From positions 18,222,811 through 18,286,810 of the forward strand of contig CP137675.1 in assembly GCA_037976565.1 (NCBI GenBank): a DNA stretch of 64,000 bases, read 5' to 3'. Position numbers and translations under genes: made by a program. Position 1 is the first letter of the stretch; each line of letters starts with the position of its first letter. Shown here piece by piece: positions 1-10,093 of the stretch. The notes beneath the pieces were generated by a model. It saw only the letters and a program-made list of their open reading frames with translations. It made no database searches and was not told the DNA's origin. Source of the DNA: Mesocentrotus franciscanus. Lineage: Eukaryota; Echinodermata; Echinoidea; Camarodonta; Strongylocentrotidae.

Positions 1-10
1 TAGAATTTCT

Positions 11-196
11 TTAAATCCCCACTGCACTACTTGTAGCTACTTGCTCCCTCTATATAGAAAAAAATGCCTAAGCGGTGCCCGTTGTTCCCATGATCCTCTA
101 TTTCTTATGTTAATTGAGAGTTGAGTTGATGAGATAACCACCTGTCAGTGACCACCTGGGAGATCTAATTCCTCCTGGACAAACTAGTGCAGACCA
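11..196 (+). repeat. Dispersed repeat, copy 1 of an inverted pair
   Basis: This 186-bp stretch is matched in inverted orientation at 35469-35659. Both contain the phrases CACTGCACTACTTGTAGC, AATGCCTAAGCGGTGCCC and GAGATAACCACCTGTCAGTG. The match covers the whole segment with scattered substitutions and small indels. Nothing in it looks coding. It is an old interspersed repeat of unknown class; the window begins close to its left edge, so the true left boundary may lie outside. Confidence 0.8.
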
Positions 197-559
197 GTTT
201 TAAAAGGAGTCGGTAGCACAAGGGTAGGGAAGGGAAGAGGGAAGGGGAAGGGAGGGGAGTGGAAGGGCAGGGTGGAGTTTTTTCCCTTTCTTTTTATTTG
301 TTTGTGTGTATAAACCATCATTGAAGTTCATATTTATGGTTATGATTGTTTTTGTCATGTTATCTTACCTTGTAATGCTATCATGTCTTTTCATGTTATG
401 TTACCTTGAACATGGAAGAAATAAAAAGAATCCTAAAAACAAATATTTAAAAAATCAGTGGTTAGCGCATAAATCAAGCTTTCTAAATAATTATTGGATA
501 TTACATGTTATAAATGTGGGCAGAAAATTGAGGATTTTGTATAATATTTTAAGGACTAA
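197..559. other. Non-coding interval with purine-rich tract
   Basis: A G/A-rich run with repeated GGGAAGG lies at about 221-276. The rest is AT-rich. An open frame starts at 306 but runs into the MITE that follows and has no recognisable domain, so no gene is called. Confidence 0.6.
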
Positions 560-560
560 A

Positions 561-884
561 GGCCTGTCCTCATCAGACCAAAGTTGCAAAATAACCCGCA
601 ATTTTCAGACATTTCAGGATATTTTCCCGAAGTTCGAAATTGCGTTTTCACCAGACCGATATACGCTCATCACAAGCTCGGACGGGCGCAAATTAGCCCG
701 CTATTTCCCAAATAGCGGGCTATTTTGGAAAGAAGACTAAGATTTCTAGGGATATTTTCTCGACCAGATAGCCCGCTAATTGCAACTGCGGGCTGATGAA
801 GACTCAAATTAGCTGGCTAATTTGAGATCGGGCCAGTTAAAATAGCGGGTTATTTTGCAACTGCGGTCTGATGAGGACAGGCCT
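561..884. mobile_element. MITE-like element with about 40-bp terminal inverted repeats
   Basis: The left end (561-600) GGCCTGTCCTCATCAGACCA, followed by a stretch leading to AATAACCCGC, is the near-perfect reverse complement of the right end (845-884), which finishes TCTGATGAGGACAGGCC. Internally there are further subterminal palindromes built on AGCCCGCTATTT / AAATAGCGGGCT (about 688-724) and GATAGCCCGCTAATTG. There is no transposase. The target duplication is not clear, so the superfamily is unassigned. Confidence 0.75.
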
Positions 885-1463
885 CAAGAGGAAAATTCGC
901 GTACTACCCAGGTATACGTTTTTCTTGTATTTCTTTCATTTACTTCCTCTTCCTAGTTTTCTAATTCATGGTTGGTCCAAACTCTATCCATTCCTCTTCT
1001 GATTGACTAGTTGATTGTATAATCTGGATGTGTATGTCTGAGTGTATATAATCTGATGGATGTGTGTGAATGGGGTTGATTCGGTTGAAGTCATTAATTA
1101 AGGTCTAACCGTTTGATCATGTCTGAGATAACATACAAAGAAAGACATTTAGATAACAATCTACTTTCATTTTGACAGGAAAAAACAGCATTTAACAGCC
1201 TAAATGTTTTCTTAATTTCAGAAAAATGAAACCCAAATAGCCAAATAAAAGTTTAATCGAGGCACTATTTTAGTGGGTGTGGACGATTATGTATGCTTCC
1301 GATTAGCCGACCCCCCACACGCCACACCCCAAGATGGATAAACGTTCATGCAAGCACTACATTTATATCCCTCTTATTAACTCAACTTTCTTTTTATCAG
1401 ACGATATTTTTTTTCTCAATTCATTATCAAGTTATTAAAGTAAAACTAAAGTCACGCTAGAGA
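885..1463. other. Non-coding AT-rich interval
   Basis: No gene, RNA or clear repeat was recognised. A short direct repetition of 'gatggatgtgtgtgaatg'-like text around 1020-1070 is the only local structure. Confidence 0.5.
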
Positions 1464-1890
1464 TACGACCGGTCGCCGACACCGGACAACCACTGATCGG
1501 GAGTTAGTTGTCAGAGGTCGCAGATAGGTTTTTATCAGTCTTTAAAAGGTTGTAAGTGGACGCCCGAGCATGTTCGTCGGCTTGAGGTTTACGCTGCTGC
1601 ATCGAAAACCTTTTACCAACCAAACTGGTCCGCGAAATGGTCGTTGTAGGTTTTTCTTGGTCTTCCAGGTTAGGCAACAGTCTCAGACTGATTGGCAGTG
1701 TGTGTCGAGTATTACCGGGCGATATTTGGTTGAGAAATAGTCGGTTGTTGATATCTTTACGACATTTGTACGACATTCGGCAACCGATCGGTTGCCCTAC
1801 AACCTCTCTGCAACTGATCGCCCGCCATTAAGCTTTTTTCTCACATTGGTTGTCGATGGTCGCAGCTTTTTTCCGGTTGTCAGAATTCGG
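1464..1890. repeat. Locally GC-rich degenerate repeat, possible old MITE
   Basis: This stretch is distinctly richer in G and C than its surroundings. It carries repeated fragments of the type GGTCGCAG, CGGCAACCGATCGG and GTTGTCGATGGTCGCAG in both orientations. Small open frames exist on both strands but have no recognisable protein. The ends cannot be matched confidently, so I call it only a repeat-like block. Confidence 0.35.
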
Positions 1891-3324
1891 CAAACGGTGG
1901 TACGCCTATCAACGCATACCGCCTGTAATTTTTATGACTAATTGTTGCATTTTTATTCCAACCATTAGCAGTATTAAGTGCGAATCGATACACGCAGACT
2001 GTAATTAATCTTTCTCGATATCGTCTAGTTCCGCCCGCTTTTTTGCTGTTCTTTCGTCAATCCTAGCTCATATTCGTTGACGCCGATTATTATTTGATAT
2101 CTTTTGATTGACAGCGTCTGTGACGCGGAGATTGCATCGATGTCTCATTGTTATTCTGTAATAGATATAAATTGACCTTGAAAACTCACCCCGGGAGGCT
2201 AAAGTGAAGTTATCAATGGTTATAGGTCGTCAATAAATTGCACGATTATGATTTGATTGATGTTTTGTCAACTTTATCGGCAGTCATTAAACATTGTTTG
2301 AACAATCAAGATTCATCCCACCTCTAAAGAAACCAAGAAGAGACCAATTAATACCCTAAATGGGATACTCTACATCGACTGTGACGGTTTCCCGTAATAC
2401 ACTTGTGATATTTGGTAAAGGTCTATGAGTTAATGATGTATTCCTACCGATTGATATAAACTCAGTAGGGTACTTACATGTATTATAGGAAAATTAAAGA
2501 AACAAAAAAACAAAAGTAAGGGCGGCAATATCCTAAAAATCTCACAACCAGGAAACAATAATTATTGTTTTCATGTATGACAAATGGATATTAAAGGAGA
2601 GAGAGAGAGGGGGTGGACCGGGTGTGTCCCTAAATCCACTATTGCCAATCTTACAATATTAAGCTATACCATTTATACGGGCATGTTTATCGCACGTAAT
2701 ACCGTATGAAATTTGGAAATTTGTATTTCTAAATTACATTACAATCTTACCGGTATTTCTCTCTCATCCCTCATCATTTCCTTGCAGTCAGTTATTTGCC
2801 TTGTTTTCCATTCCCTCTTATGATCTTATCAACTTATCACTCTCTCCCCCTCTCCCCCTCTCCTTCCTCTCTTTCTTCTCAATTTTCTCCTCCTTTTCTT
2901 TATTTCCCTTCTATCTGTTTTATATCTGTCTCTCTGTTTGTTTTTTGTTGTTTTCTTTCCTCTCCTAAGTCCATCATTATTTTAAATGCAGCAGCAAGTT
3001 TTAAAATCCAATCTTTCATTTGATTATACTCCTGTCTCGCCATTATTTTGATATCGCTCATTATTGCTAATCAGTATCTCCATTCATTGACTTGCGCCAT
3101 TCGTGAGCTTACCTCTCTCCTTTTCCACGTGGCATTCATCCGTTTACATGCGTTAGTTTCTCTTACCAATTACGGTGAAACACTGTTGCTTCGTTAGTAC
3201 GGTACCATATAAATCATTCTTTACTAATGAAATAACAGAAGAAAAAAAACAGTGAACTTTGTACGTTTCAGTCAGTTTCACAAGGATACCATACCTAAAA
3301 CCGCAATGGGATATTGTCATTGAT
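1891..3324. other. Non-coding interval; pyrimidine-rich tract
   Basis: AT-rich throughout, with a GA run near 2596-2612 and a TC-rich tract at about 2830-2960 (CTCTCCCCCTCTCC and similar). No supported gene. Confidence 0.55.
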
Positions 3325-3332
3325 GTAGAAGA

Positions 3333-3732
3333 CAGTGGCGTAATGAGCAAAAACGTTTGGGGGGGGAAAAAATGCATCACTACCACTCTTACATGTTACA
3401 TGCATGCCCCGCGGAACGTTTCTCAAAGTGGGGGGGGGGGGCTAAAGAATTTACGAATAGGTAGAGCTTCGCGAGCGTGGCGAGCGAAGCGAGTGGGGCG
3501 TAAATTGGCATGGGGTCAAGGGCGGAGCCCCTGGAAGTTCAGAGGTTTTAGGTATTTAATTACGGTCAGATTAGCATATTTCGATACCTTATTTGTGAGA
3601 CTGGCAGGTCACTAATTGGCTTGAGGTCCAAGGGGCTGAGCTCCATGAAGCTCAGGGGTTTTAGGCATTTAATTACCGTCAGATTAGCATACTTTGCTAC
3701 ATCATTAATTTTGTGACACTGGCAGGTCACTA

Positions 3733-3763
<31 letters not shown>

Positions 3764-4072
3764 GTTTTATTTCTCTTTAACATACTTTTTCAAAAAAGTG
3801 AGGGGGAGGGCTTGAGCCTCCCGAGTCCTGCCGTTCCACGGGCCCTAACATGTAGGCTTCTTAATAAGCATATTTTTTGCCTGACTATAAATTTTGGAAT
3901 TTGTCAGTTTCAAACAAACGCATAAAAAAGTAAAATAAAAAAAGTGATAAAAAATCCCGGAAAATCGTGTTATTTCAGCAACATTTGTAATTCACTGGTA
4001 TCGAATTAGAAATAAACCACGTTTGAATTTAATTTGGGAGGGCAACTGCCCCCCCCAATCAGTACGCCAGTG
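3333..4072. mobile_element. Non-autonomous hAT-type element (family B)
   Basis: The left end is CAGTGGCGTAATGAGCAAAA and the right end is TCAGTACGCCAGTG, which reads CACTGGCGTACTGA in reverse complement, giving an imperfect terminal inverted repeat. The flanks carry an 8-bp target duplication with one mismatch, GTAGAAGA at 3325-3332 and GTGGAAGA at 4073-4080. CA(G/C)TGGCGTA-type ends with 8-bp duplications are characteristic of the hAT superfamily. The 740-bp interior holds G-rich stretches and about one unit of the GC-rich tandem repeat also seen near 23.3, 27.3 and 62.5 kb. No transposase is present. Confidence 0.85.
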
Positions 4073-4080
4073 GTGGAAGA

Positions 4081-4839
4081 CCACCTTCATTATTCAACAT
4101 TTTAAGATGAAAATGAATGTCAAGCGCAATGAAACTTTTTTAATGGCCTATTCCTGTATATGATATACCCGAATGATATCCTGAAAGTTTGCGCGACCTG
4201 ATCTGATTTATTTCAAGTTTCTAAGAATTTTCCTCTCCATCAAGATCAAAGTGATATCCGGAATACCCGGATACAGTACTTACCGGATATTCACGCCTTG
4301 ATATATCATTAAGAGCACTTTAGACAGATTATTTCATTTTCTTCCGTGAAATATTTTACTTATGTTAAATTCTTTTTATTTTTTATTCCATCAAATAAAT
4401 TAATAACATATACTGTTCACAAGGCAATCAATGGAGTTGATAAATGTCATAGTATCTTCAAACCTGGGTTAAAATAATTATGAAGATTTGAAGCATCAGA
4501 CAACACACCCCCAATTCGATTTTCTTTAAAACAAACAGTAAGGGTACTTTTACGAGTCATTTCTGAGAGCATATTACTGAAAGGTCTGCCAGCATGAGGC
4601 TTCCTCAATATACTATTTAATCAATAGGTTGAATAAAATCACCTTCTACTCACATCTTACCATGGAGCTCTCTAGCGATCAGATTCAATAAATATTTGGT
4701 ACTTCAAAATAAAGTGCGAGTTTTCTAAGATGTTATTATCATGATTATAGTGATCCTGCCAATTGCCACTTTCCTCCTCTCATTTCCTCTTCATTTACTC
4801 TCCTTGTCTCTTCCTCTCCCTACCCCTCTCCTTCTACTC

Positions 4840-4876
<37 letters not shown>

Positions 4877-5505
4877 TCTTAGCCACTTACCTCTCAGTGC
4901 AATATGTGAACATAAATTTGATTCTGTTTTTAGGTTGATTATGTTTTTCATGTTACAAATGTATAATATATATTTTGTTGAATTTATATTTTGAATTGTA
5001 AATGTATGTAAATATTTTTACAATTTGGCACCATGCCGCGAAGGAAATATAAATTAATCAATAAATAAAATCTAATTATGTTCTACCTCGTTCCTGCCTT
5101 TCTATTCCTCCCCTTTCTGTCTGCCGGTCTCTCCCTCTCTCTCTCTCTCCCCCTCTCTTTAACAAAAATTCTTCCATTTTCCTCGTTTTGTTCGGATATG
5201 CAACTCATTCAGGATATCAAACAGCACTTTCAAAACTATTCTATACGCGATATAGAGTGTGCATTGTATATTATACAAAACCACAAACACTTTATACCTC
5301 AAAGTGGCCCTTGTATACCGAAACCATGATTTTCCGGTTCAATAACAATACGATCAATTATTTAAGAAAAGGCGCGTAAATTGTTTGTATTATTTCTTTG
5401 GCTTTTTGCAATACAAGTTGATTGAACTTTTTATATATAAATCTACCCTGCATTATAAAATGCAGCCTTTCATCTTTAACTAAAGCGTTTGTCTTTGTTT
5501 TATAT
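4081..5505. other. Non-coding interval with CT microsatellites
   Basis: CT-rich simple repeats occur at about 4788-4876 and 5113-5162. The AT-rich text ending near 5066 in AATCAATAAATAAAAT resembles the 3' tail of a retroposon, but too little is present to classify it. No supported gene. Confidence 0.5.
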
Positions 5506-5509
5506 TTAA

Positions 5510-5966
5510 AGACCCTATCCGATGAAAATACAACTTTATATCAATGGAAAGCTGAATGAACTTAGAATACAAATATAAAGGAATTACACATATATTTTTC
5601 CTTTCAGTATTGCACAAAAGTAAATTAAAACCTCAAACAGGGGTCACATTTGCGGTGGTAACGGCGATGACATAACATGTGGACCCTATCGGCTCGCTTG
5701 TAGCTGAGGCGATGAGCCGCGCTTAATCAATTCAAAGTCATTGTGAATATGCGTACTTCATAATGATGTCATCAAGTCGGTGGCTAGTTTTAGGTCGACA
5801 ACTTCCGATTTTCAAAGCTTTAGATTTCGAGTTTTCAGCGAGCTGTTATTCCTCTGACAGACGCTAAAAAAGCATGTAAATGATATATATTATTGCAATC
5901 TATGGCTTATAAGCTCTCCGTTGATACATAATTCATCTATTTCATTTTTAACTTCTGGCGGGGTCT
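5510..5966. mobile_element. piggyBac-like MITE, copy 1 (TTAA target)
   Basis: The element is bounded by TTAA on both sides (5506-5509 and 5967-5970) and has short terminal inverted repeats, AGACCC at the left and GGGTCT at the right. A second copy at 11915-12358 matches over the whole length, including the phrases TATCAATGGAAAGCTGAATG and AAAGCTTTAGATTTCGAGTT, and has the same TTAA flanks. TTAA duplication is the hallmark of piggyBac insertion. It has no transposase and is presumably mobilised in trans. A small frame starting near 5921 crosses the right end and is not a gene. Confidence 0.8.
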
Positions 5967-5970
5967 TTAA

Positions 5971-6207
5971 AACTCTAATTACCGTAAAAACGGTGTATCG
6001 AAATATTCAATTTCATGTTGAACGATTCAAAAAAAGATTTATGTATAATTATTATCATCCTCAAGGCATCGACGATCTGTTGTCTACGAGCATTATTTTT
6101 GACACAGTGAAACCAGCTTGTCACCCAAAATGTTATTGTTGTAAGAAATGTTCCCTACACACAGTAGACCATTTTCGTAATGTATACCAAATGTAATGCA
6201 AACGTTA
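5971..6207. other. Short non-coding interval
   Basis: AT-rich text between two DNA elements. No gene or structure seen. Confidence 0.5.
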
Positions 6208-6855
6208 CTAGTCGTGTTCACACGCTGGCAATTTTGGTCGGCGTATTAGACCCCGTTCTCATTCACTTCGTTGGAGCGGTCTAACTAAGACCCGTTCCTC
6301 AGGAGCGGTTCTTAGGTGAGTGAGAACGGTCAAAGTGGTCCAGGAAGTGGACTTCTGGACCGCTCCAGAAGACCACCTCGGGAGGTGGTCTTGAGGAACG
6401 GGTCTTATTAAGAGCGGTTTGGAGCGCTCTAACGTGCGAGTGAGAACGGAAGCGTACTTTGAACGGAAGTGGTCTAGTGACGTTGCACGCGAAACATGTA
6501 GTACGGTACATACGCTTAGTATTCCGCGCGCGAAAAAATTTACTCGCTGACCTGAGCTGCCATAGCAACAAGACCACTTTGACTCGTGGAGCGGTTTGAG
6601 CCATAAAAAAACTGCTCGGAGTGTGAACGCTCGCAAACCGTTCCTCAAGACCCGTTCCTCTGGAGCGGTCTAACTAAGACCACTTTCAAAGTGAGTGAGA
6701 ACGGGGTCTTAGGTCGTGTTTGGAGCTAGTCGTCGTTAGTATGGTAAGATCGACGTAAAGGTCGGCGAAGTGACCGTTAGTGAACGATAGTCGTGTTAGC
6801 TACGCCGACTGAATTACTCCTGGATTTTCCAGGAGTAACGCGCTAACACGACTAG
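6208..6855. mobile_element. Outer MITE-like element that contains a nested MITE
   Basis: The left end CTAGTCGTGTT (6208-6218) is the exact reverse complement of the right end AACACGACTAG (6845-6855). A hairpin at 6789-6854 repeats the same motif, AGTCGTGTTAGC paired with GCTAACACGACT, enclosing ATTACTCCTGGA / TCCAGGAGTAA. The middle is occupied by a separate element (6249-6708). Superfamily unknown. Confidence 0.6.
6249..6708. mobile_element. PIF/Harbinger-like MITE with TTA target duplication
   Basis: The left end GACCCCGTTCTCATTCACTT and the right end AAGTGAGTGAGAACGGGGTC are inverted copies with one mismatch. Both flanks are TTA (6246-6248 and 6709-6711), matching the three-base TWA duplication of PIF/Harbinger elements. 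The interior is itself full of inverted copies of phrases such as GACCCGTTCCTC and GAGCGGTCTAACTAAGAC, so the 460-bp unit can fold extensively. It has no transposase. Confidence 0.75.
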
Positions 6856-7026
6856 AGGGTAGCGTAAGTTGGGTTGAGGTCGACTAGTGCGGGCGCCACC
6901 ACTTCCGGAAGTTACGCTTAGTAAGACTGGGTCGGTGCAATGTCGTATTAACTAATCGTGGCAAGTTGGTCCGAGTAAGAGCGTACAGACAACAAAAGTT
7001 GCAAGGCAAATATTTATGTTTATATA

Positions 7027-7070
<44 letters not shown>
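7027..7070. repeat. (AT)n microsatellite
   Basis: A nearly pure TA dinucleotide run of about 40 bases. Confidence 0.95.
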
Positions 7071-7072
<2 letters not shown>

Positions 7073-7124
7073 ATATTATAGGCCTATATATATATTGTTC
7101 AGAACAATTAAGAATAAATAATAA

Positions 7125-7336
7125 TAATACTCAGTTTTTATATAGCGCAAATTACAATTAGGCCCAAGTCTCTAAGCGCTTCCAAACTTGGAGATTATTA
7201 CCCCGGCTTTAGCTGTGGTGCCATTACGGCGCTCTAGCATTTCAAGGAATTAATTCCTGCCAGGTACCCATTTACATCACCTGGGTTGAGTGTGGCAAAT
7301 GTAGATCAATGTCTTGCCAAAGGACATTAGTGAAGT
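7125..7336 (-). mobile_element. 5'-truncated tRNA-derived SINE (family 1)
   Basis: Read on the minus strand this contains the family core GTCCTTTGGCAAGACATTGA and CTACATTTGCCACACTC, then CAGGTGATGTAAATGGGTAC and GCGCTATATAAAAACTGAG, ending in a TTA-rich tail. The same body with its tRNA head is present at 35898-36182, 42202-42540 and 53272-53640. Here the copy stops just before the tRNA-like head, as expected of incomplete reverse transcription. Confidence 0.8.
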
Positions 7337-8290
7337 TTAACTTGAAAATCATGTCAAGAACGATTTGGAAAGTAAATTGTAAAGAACACGAAAGTTTCAA
7401 CAACAAAAATTTTGAAAGAGAGTAAAACCCACATTTAGTGGTGGTATAACGCATTATCCATAAAAATATATCCAGTCGAATTCAGTTAATATGAAAATAT
7501 AAATCACAAATCCCAGTTTATATATGAAAGGAAAGTTTGTAAGGAATGAGTCAGGCGAATAGTAAATTAAGTAAATTAGATGCAGCTGTAAAATTGCTAG
7601 TACTTAAAGGGTAAAACATACAGGAACCAATTGGATGCAAGATTTACTTGTTTAAAATAATCCATATCTCTCAACAATCATTCTAACACTTCATTATTGC
7701 TATATATTAGTTAGTCATTTCGAGTTTCACAATGATAACAAGAAAATTGTATTAATCTATATTTAACATTGGGAAAAATAGTTACATTCTGAATTATTTT
7801 GAAATTCTTGTAGTAGACAAGTGTGTAATTTAAGTAAAGAGTCTACACGGCACCTAGATTTAGTATGAAATTGGCAATAATTATTAATAATTAGGTTTAA
7901 TACACTGTGCAAAGCTTGAAGACAAGTACCCCCAAGTTTGATGCTAATAAACCGGTGTCGTGCAACAATTAGAAATATTTGAAATAAGGTTGATGTCTTC
8001 TTATAAAATTATTACATTTGATTAACAAAAGTGTACTAAATAAAGAGGACAATTAAAATACATTATATTTGGCAAGATCATTGTAGATTAAACAGACACC
8101 AGGGTATGAAGCTATTTTTGTATCTATTAGTTTTGCATTTCGGAGAGTACAGGTCTTTGCTGTTCCGAAGAGAGTATCTTGTTTCTCTTGGAGCAGGAAG
8201 AAGATGATTCAGCTTATGACTGGGGTTACGAACTTGGGTAGACAAATTAAGGCATATTTTTTTTTGTCTACGTTCAGAAAGGGATTTAAG
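7337..8290. other. Non-coding AT-rich interval
   Basis: No recognisable gene or repeat boundary. Short frames are present but have no family resemblance. Confidence 0.5.
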
Positions 8291-8550
8291 CACTATGAAC
8301 ATGACGGACAAAGAAATAGGACAAAATATACAGTTCCTCATTCTACCCTCAACAATTGCTGTGGTAGACAAAGGAACATCCCTTAACTGCTATTATGTAA
8401 AAATGTGTAGAACAGGTGTCACATGCATATTCACCTGTTCTACTTATTTTACAGTGAAGGGATGTTCCTTTGTCTACCACAGCAATTGTTAAGGGTAGAA
8501 TGAGGAACTGTATATTTCGTCCTCTTTCTTTGTCCGTCATGCTCATAGTG
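8291..8550. repeat. 260-bp near-perfect palindrome
   Basis: The outer ends are CACTATGAACATGACGGACA and TGTCCGTCATGCTCATAGTG, and complementarity continues inward through GAATGAGGAACTG / CAGTTCCTCATTC and ACCACAGCAATTG / CAATTGCTGTGGT. The arms are about 95 bases each. The loop contains a nested inverted pair GTAGAACAGGTG / CACCTGTTCTAC. The whole unit would fold into one long hairpin. It may be a MITE or a local inverted duplication; no target duplication was identified. Confidence 0.85.
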
Positions 8551-8709
8551 AAGGTTAAGGAAGACAAGGGCGTCAGAGTATGATAGTCCAGGTGAAATGA
8601 TTCTAATTGCCCTGTTTTGGATTGACTATAACATTTCGGATTGTTCTTTGGTCAGACCTCCATGAAATACTTGGCATGCATACTCTAAAACCGATCTAAT
8701 GCATGCCAC

Positions 8710-9220
8710 TTAGTATCTGCACATATCAATCTGATTTAACCCTGTCCTTTGTAATTCGTCTCCGTTTGCGATGTCATTTGCAAGGTTGCTTAAAAGATCA
8801 TACGAAGATTTCTGACCAGTGAGGTTCTTAACTTCTTCCCACCAGTTGTGATGATGCTTATTTTTTATCTGATCAAATTTAATTTGGTAGTACTGTTTGC
8901 GTAAGGTTTTCCTCATGCGATTGACTTTATTCCTCAACAAATTGTATAGACTCGAATTGTTGGTAAACAATGCTCGTTGACGCTTACTGACCAATTCACG
9001 GAAGTGGTCAGTTACCCGCGGTCGTTTGCTTTCAACCCACGAGACAGTCTTGAATGGGAAATGTTTTTCAATTAATGACATAAGCAAGCTTTCGAATTTC
9101 TCATACTACAAGACATGTCAAAGCTCGGAACAATGGGGTCCAATTTATTTTCTGGAGGTCCGACTCGAACAAGGCTTTGGCATTTTTACCAAAACATCTA
9201 ATTTTCATTTTCCGTTTCCT
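8710..9220 (-). pseudogene. LINE ORF2 fragment (region between endonuclease and reverse transcriptase)
   Basis: Minus-strand translation of 9087-8710 gives a 125-residue frame. It contains IEKHFPFKTVSW, RVTDHFRELVSKRQRAL, NLLRNKVNRMRKTLRKQYYQ, WWEEVKNLTG and LLSNLANDIANGD. This order of motifs is typical of the linker between the apurinic-like endonuclease and the reverse transcriptase of Jockey/CR1-type non-LTR retrotransposons. Immediately upstream, in another frame (about 9210-9101), the text NAKALFESDLQKINWTPLF continues the same protein, so there is a frameshift near 9095. Both the endonuclease proper and the catalytic reverse-transcriptase domain are missing. The frame ends close to the palindrome at 8550. 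It is a dead 5'- and 3'-truncated relic; the clade assignment is approximate. Confidence 0.75.
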
Positions 9221-9349
9221 TACGAACGGTGCCGAGAATGATGGCTTTGGTGAACAAATCACAACCTTATGATTGCTGCACAGAAAAAACTTATTCCACG
9301 TCTGAACATGGCTATAGTTTGTCCAAATTGGCAACAAATAATGTATGCA

Positions 9350-9460
9350 GTTCTCATTCTGACCGTTGAAATACAATTATTCGTAACAGATGAAAGAAAT
9401 GATATCGAGGCACTTCACAAAGACGTATGCATTATATTTGGACTATTAGAGATCATGGAA
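9350..9460. repeat. Diverged copy of one arm of the 9784-10093 palindrome
   Basis: The text CATTCTGACCGTTGAAATAC, followed by a TTATTCGTAACA-type phrase, parallels the right arm of the palindrome at about 9980-10080 (CATTCTGACGATTGAAAAGC, then TTATTTGTAACA). This suggests an older arm duplication. Confidence 0.5.
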
Positions 9461-9783
9461 TAAATATTTAGTATCTCTCACAGCAGGGTGTTGGGATATT
9501 TTATCGAATCAACTCCTACATTTTGGTTTCTTAAAACAATCTAAATAAAACACTTTTTTTCTTTACAATTTGATTCCATCAATGAACGAGTTGTTACACA
9601 AAGAATCATGTACTAAAGAAGAAAAAAAAGGCAAAAAGATTATTTTTAAGTGTCAATGCGGATAAGATGTAAAACAGGTTTCGCCGGATATGTATGCGTG
9701 ACGTCTCTCGCTTACTTTTATGACCATTATCCCGGCAAACCTAAATAGGACTACAACCATCTGATTTGAATTCATCACTAAAC

Positions 9784-10093
9784 AATAGGTCATTTTCGTA
9801 ACGTAATCAAATTTAATGGACAAATCTTTGTTAAGTACCTCGTTACAAATTATTTCATTCACATGTTACGAATAAGTCTATTTCAATAGTCAGAATGCGA
9901 ATCGCATATATTAAATGTTGCTGTGTAGGAAAAACATTATGGCTCGTCCTACCTAACAACACGTAATGTATTCAATTCGCATTCTGACGATTGAAAAGCA
10001 GTTATTTGTAACATGTGAATGAAATAATTTGTAACGAGGTACTTAACAAACATCTGTGCATCAATTTTGATTACATTACGAAAATGGCCTATT
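9784..10093. repeat. 310-bp palindrome with two 118-bp arms
   Basis: The left arm is 9784-9901 and the right arm 9976-10093. The outer text AATAGGTCATTTTCGTAA pairs with TTACGAAAATGGCCTATT, and the inner text CAGAATGCGAA pairs with TTCGCATTCTG. The 74-base centre still holds a weak inverted pair, TGTTGCTGTGTAGGA against TCCTACCTAACAACA. The arms are the same length and only mildly diverged. A related single arm lies about 500 bases upstream. Confidence 0.85.

Noticed and set aside
306..740. 144-residue plus-strand frame
   Set aside because: Its second half is the MITE at 561-884 and its start is low-complexity hydrophobic text; no family resemblance.
6259..6648. 129- and 101-residue minus-strand frames
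   Set aside because: Entirely inside the TTA-flanked MITE, where inverse repeats create long open frames by chance.
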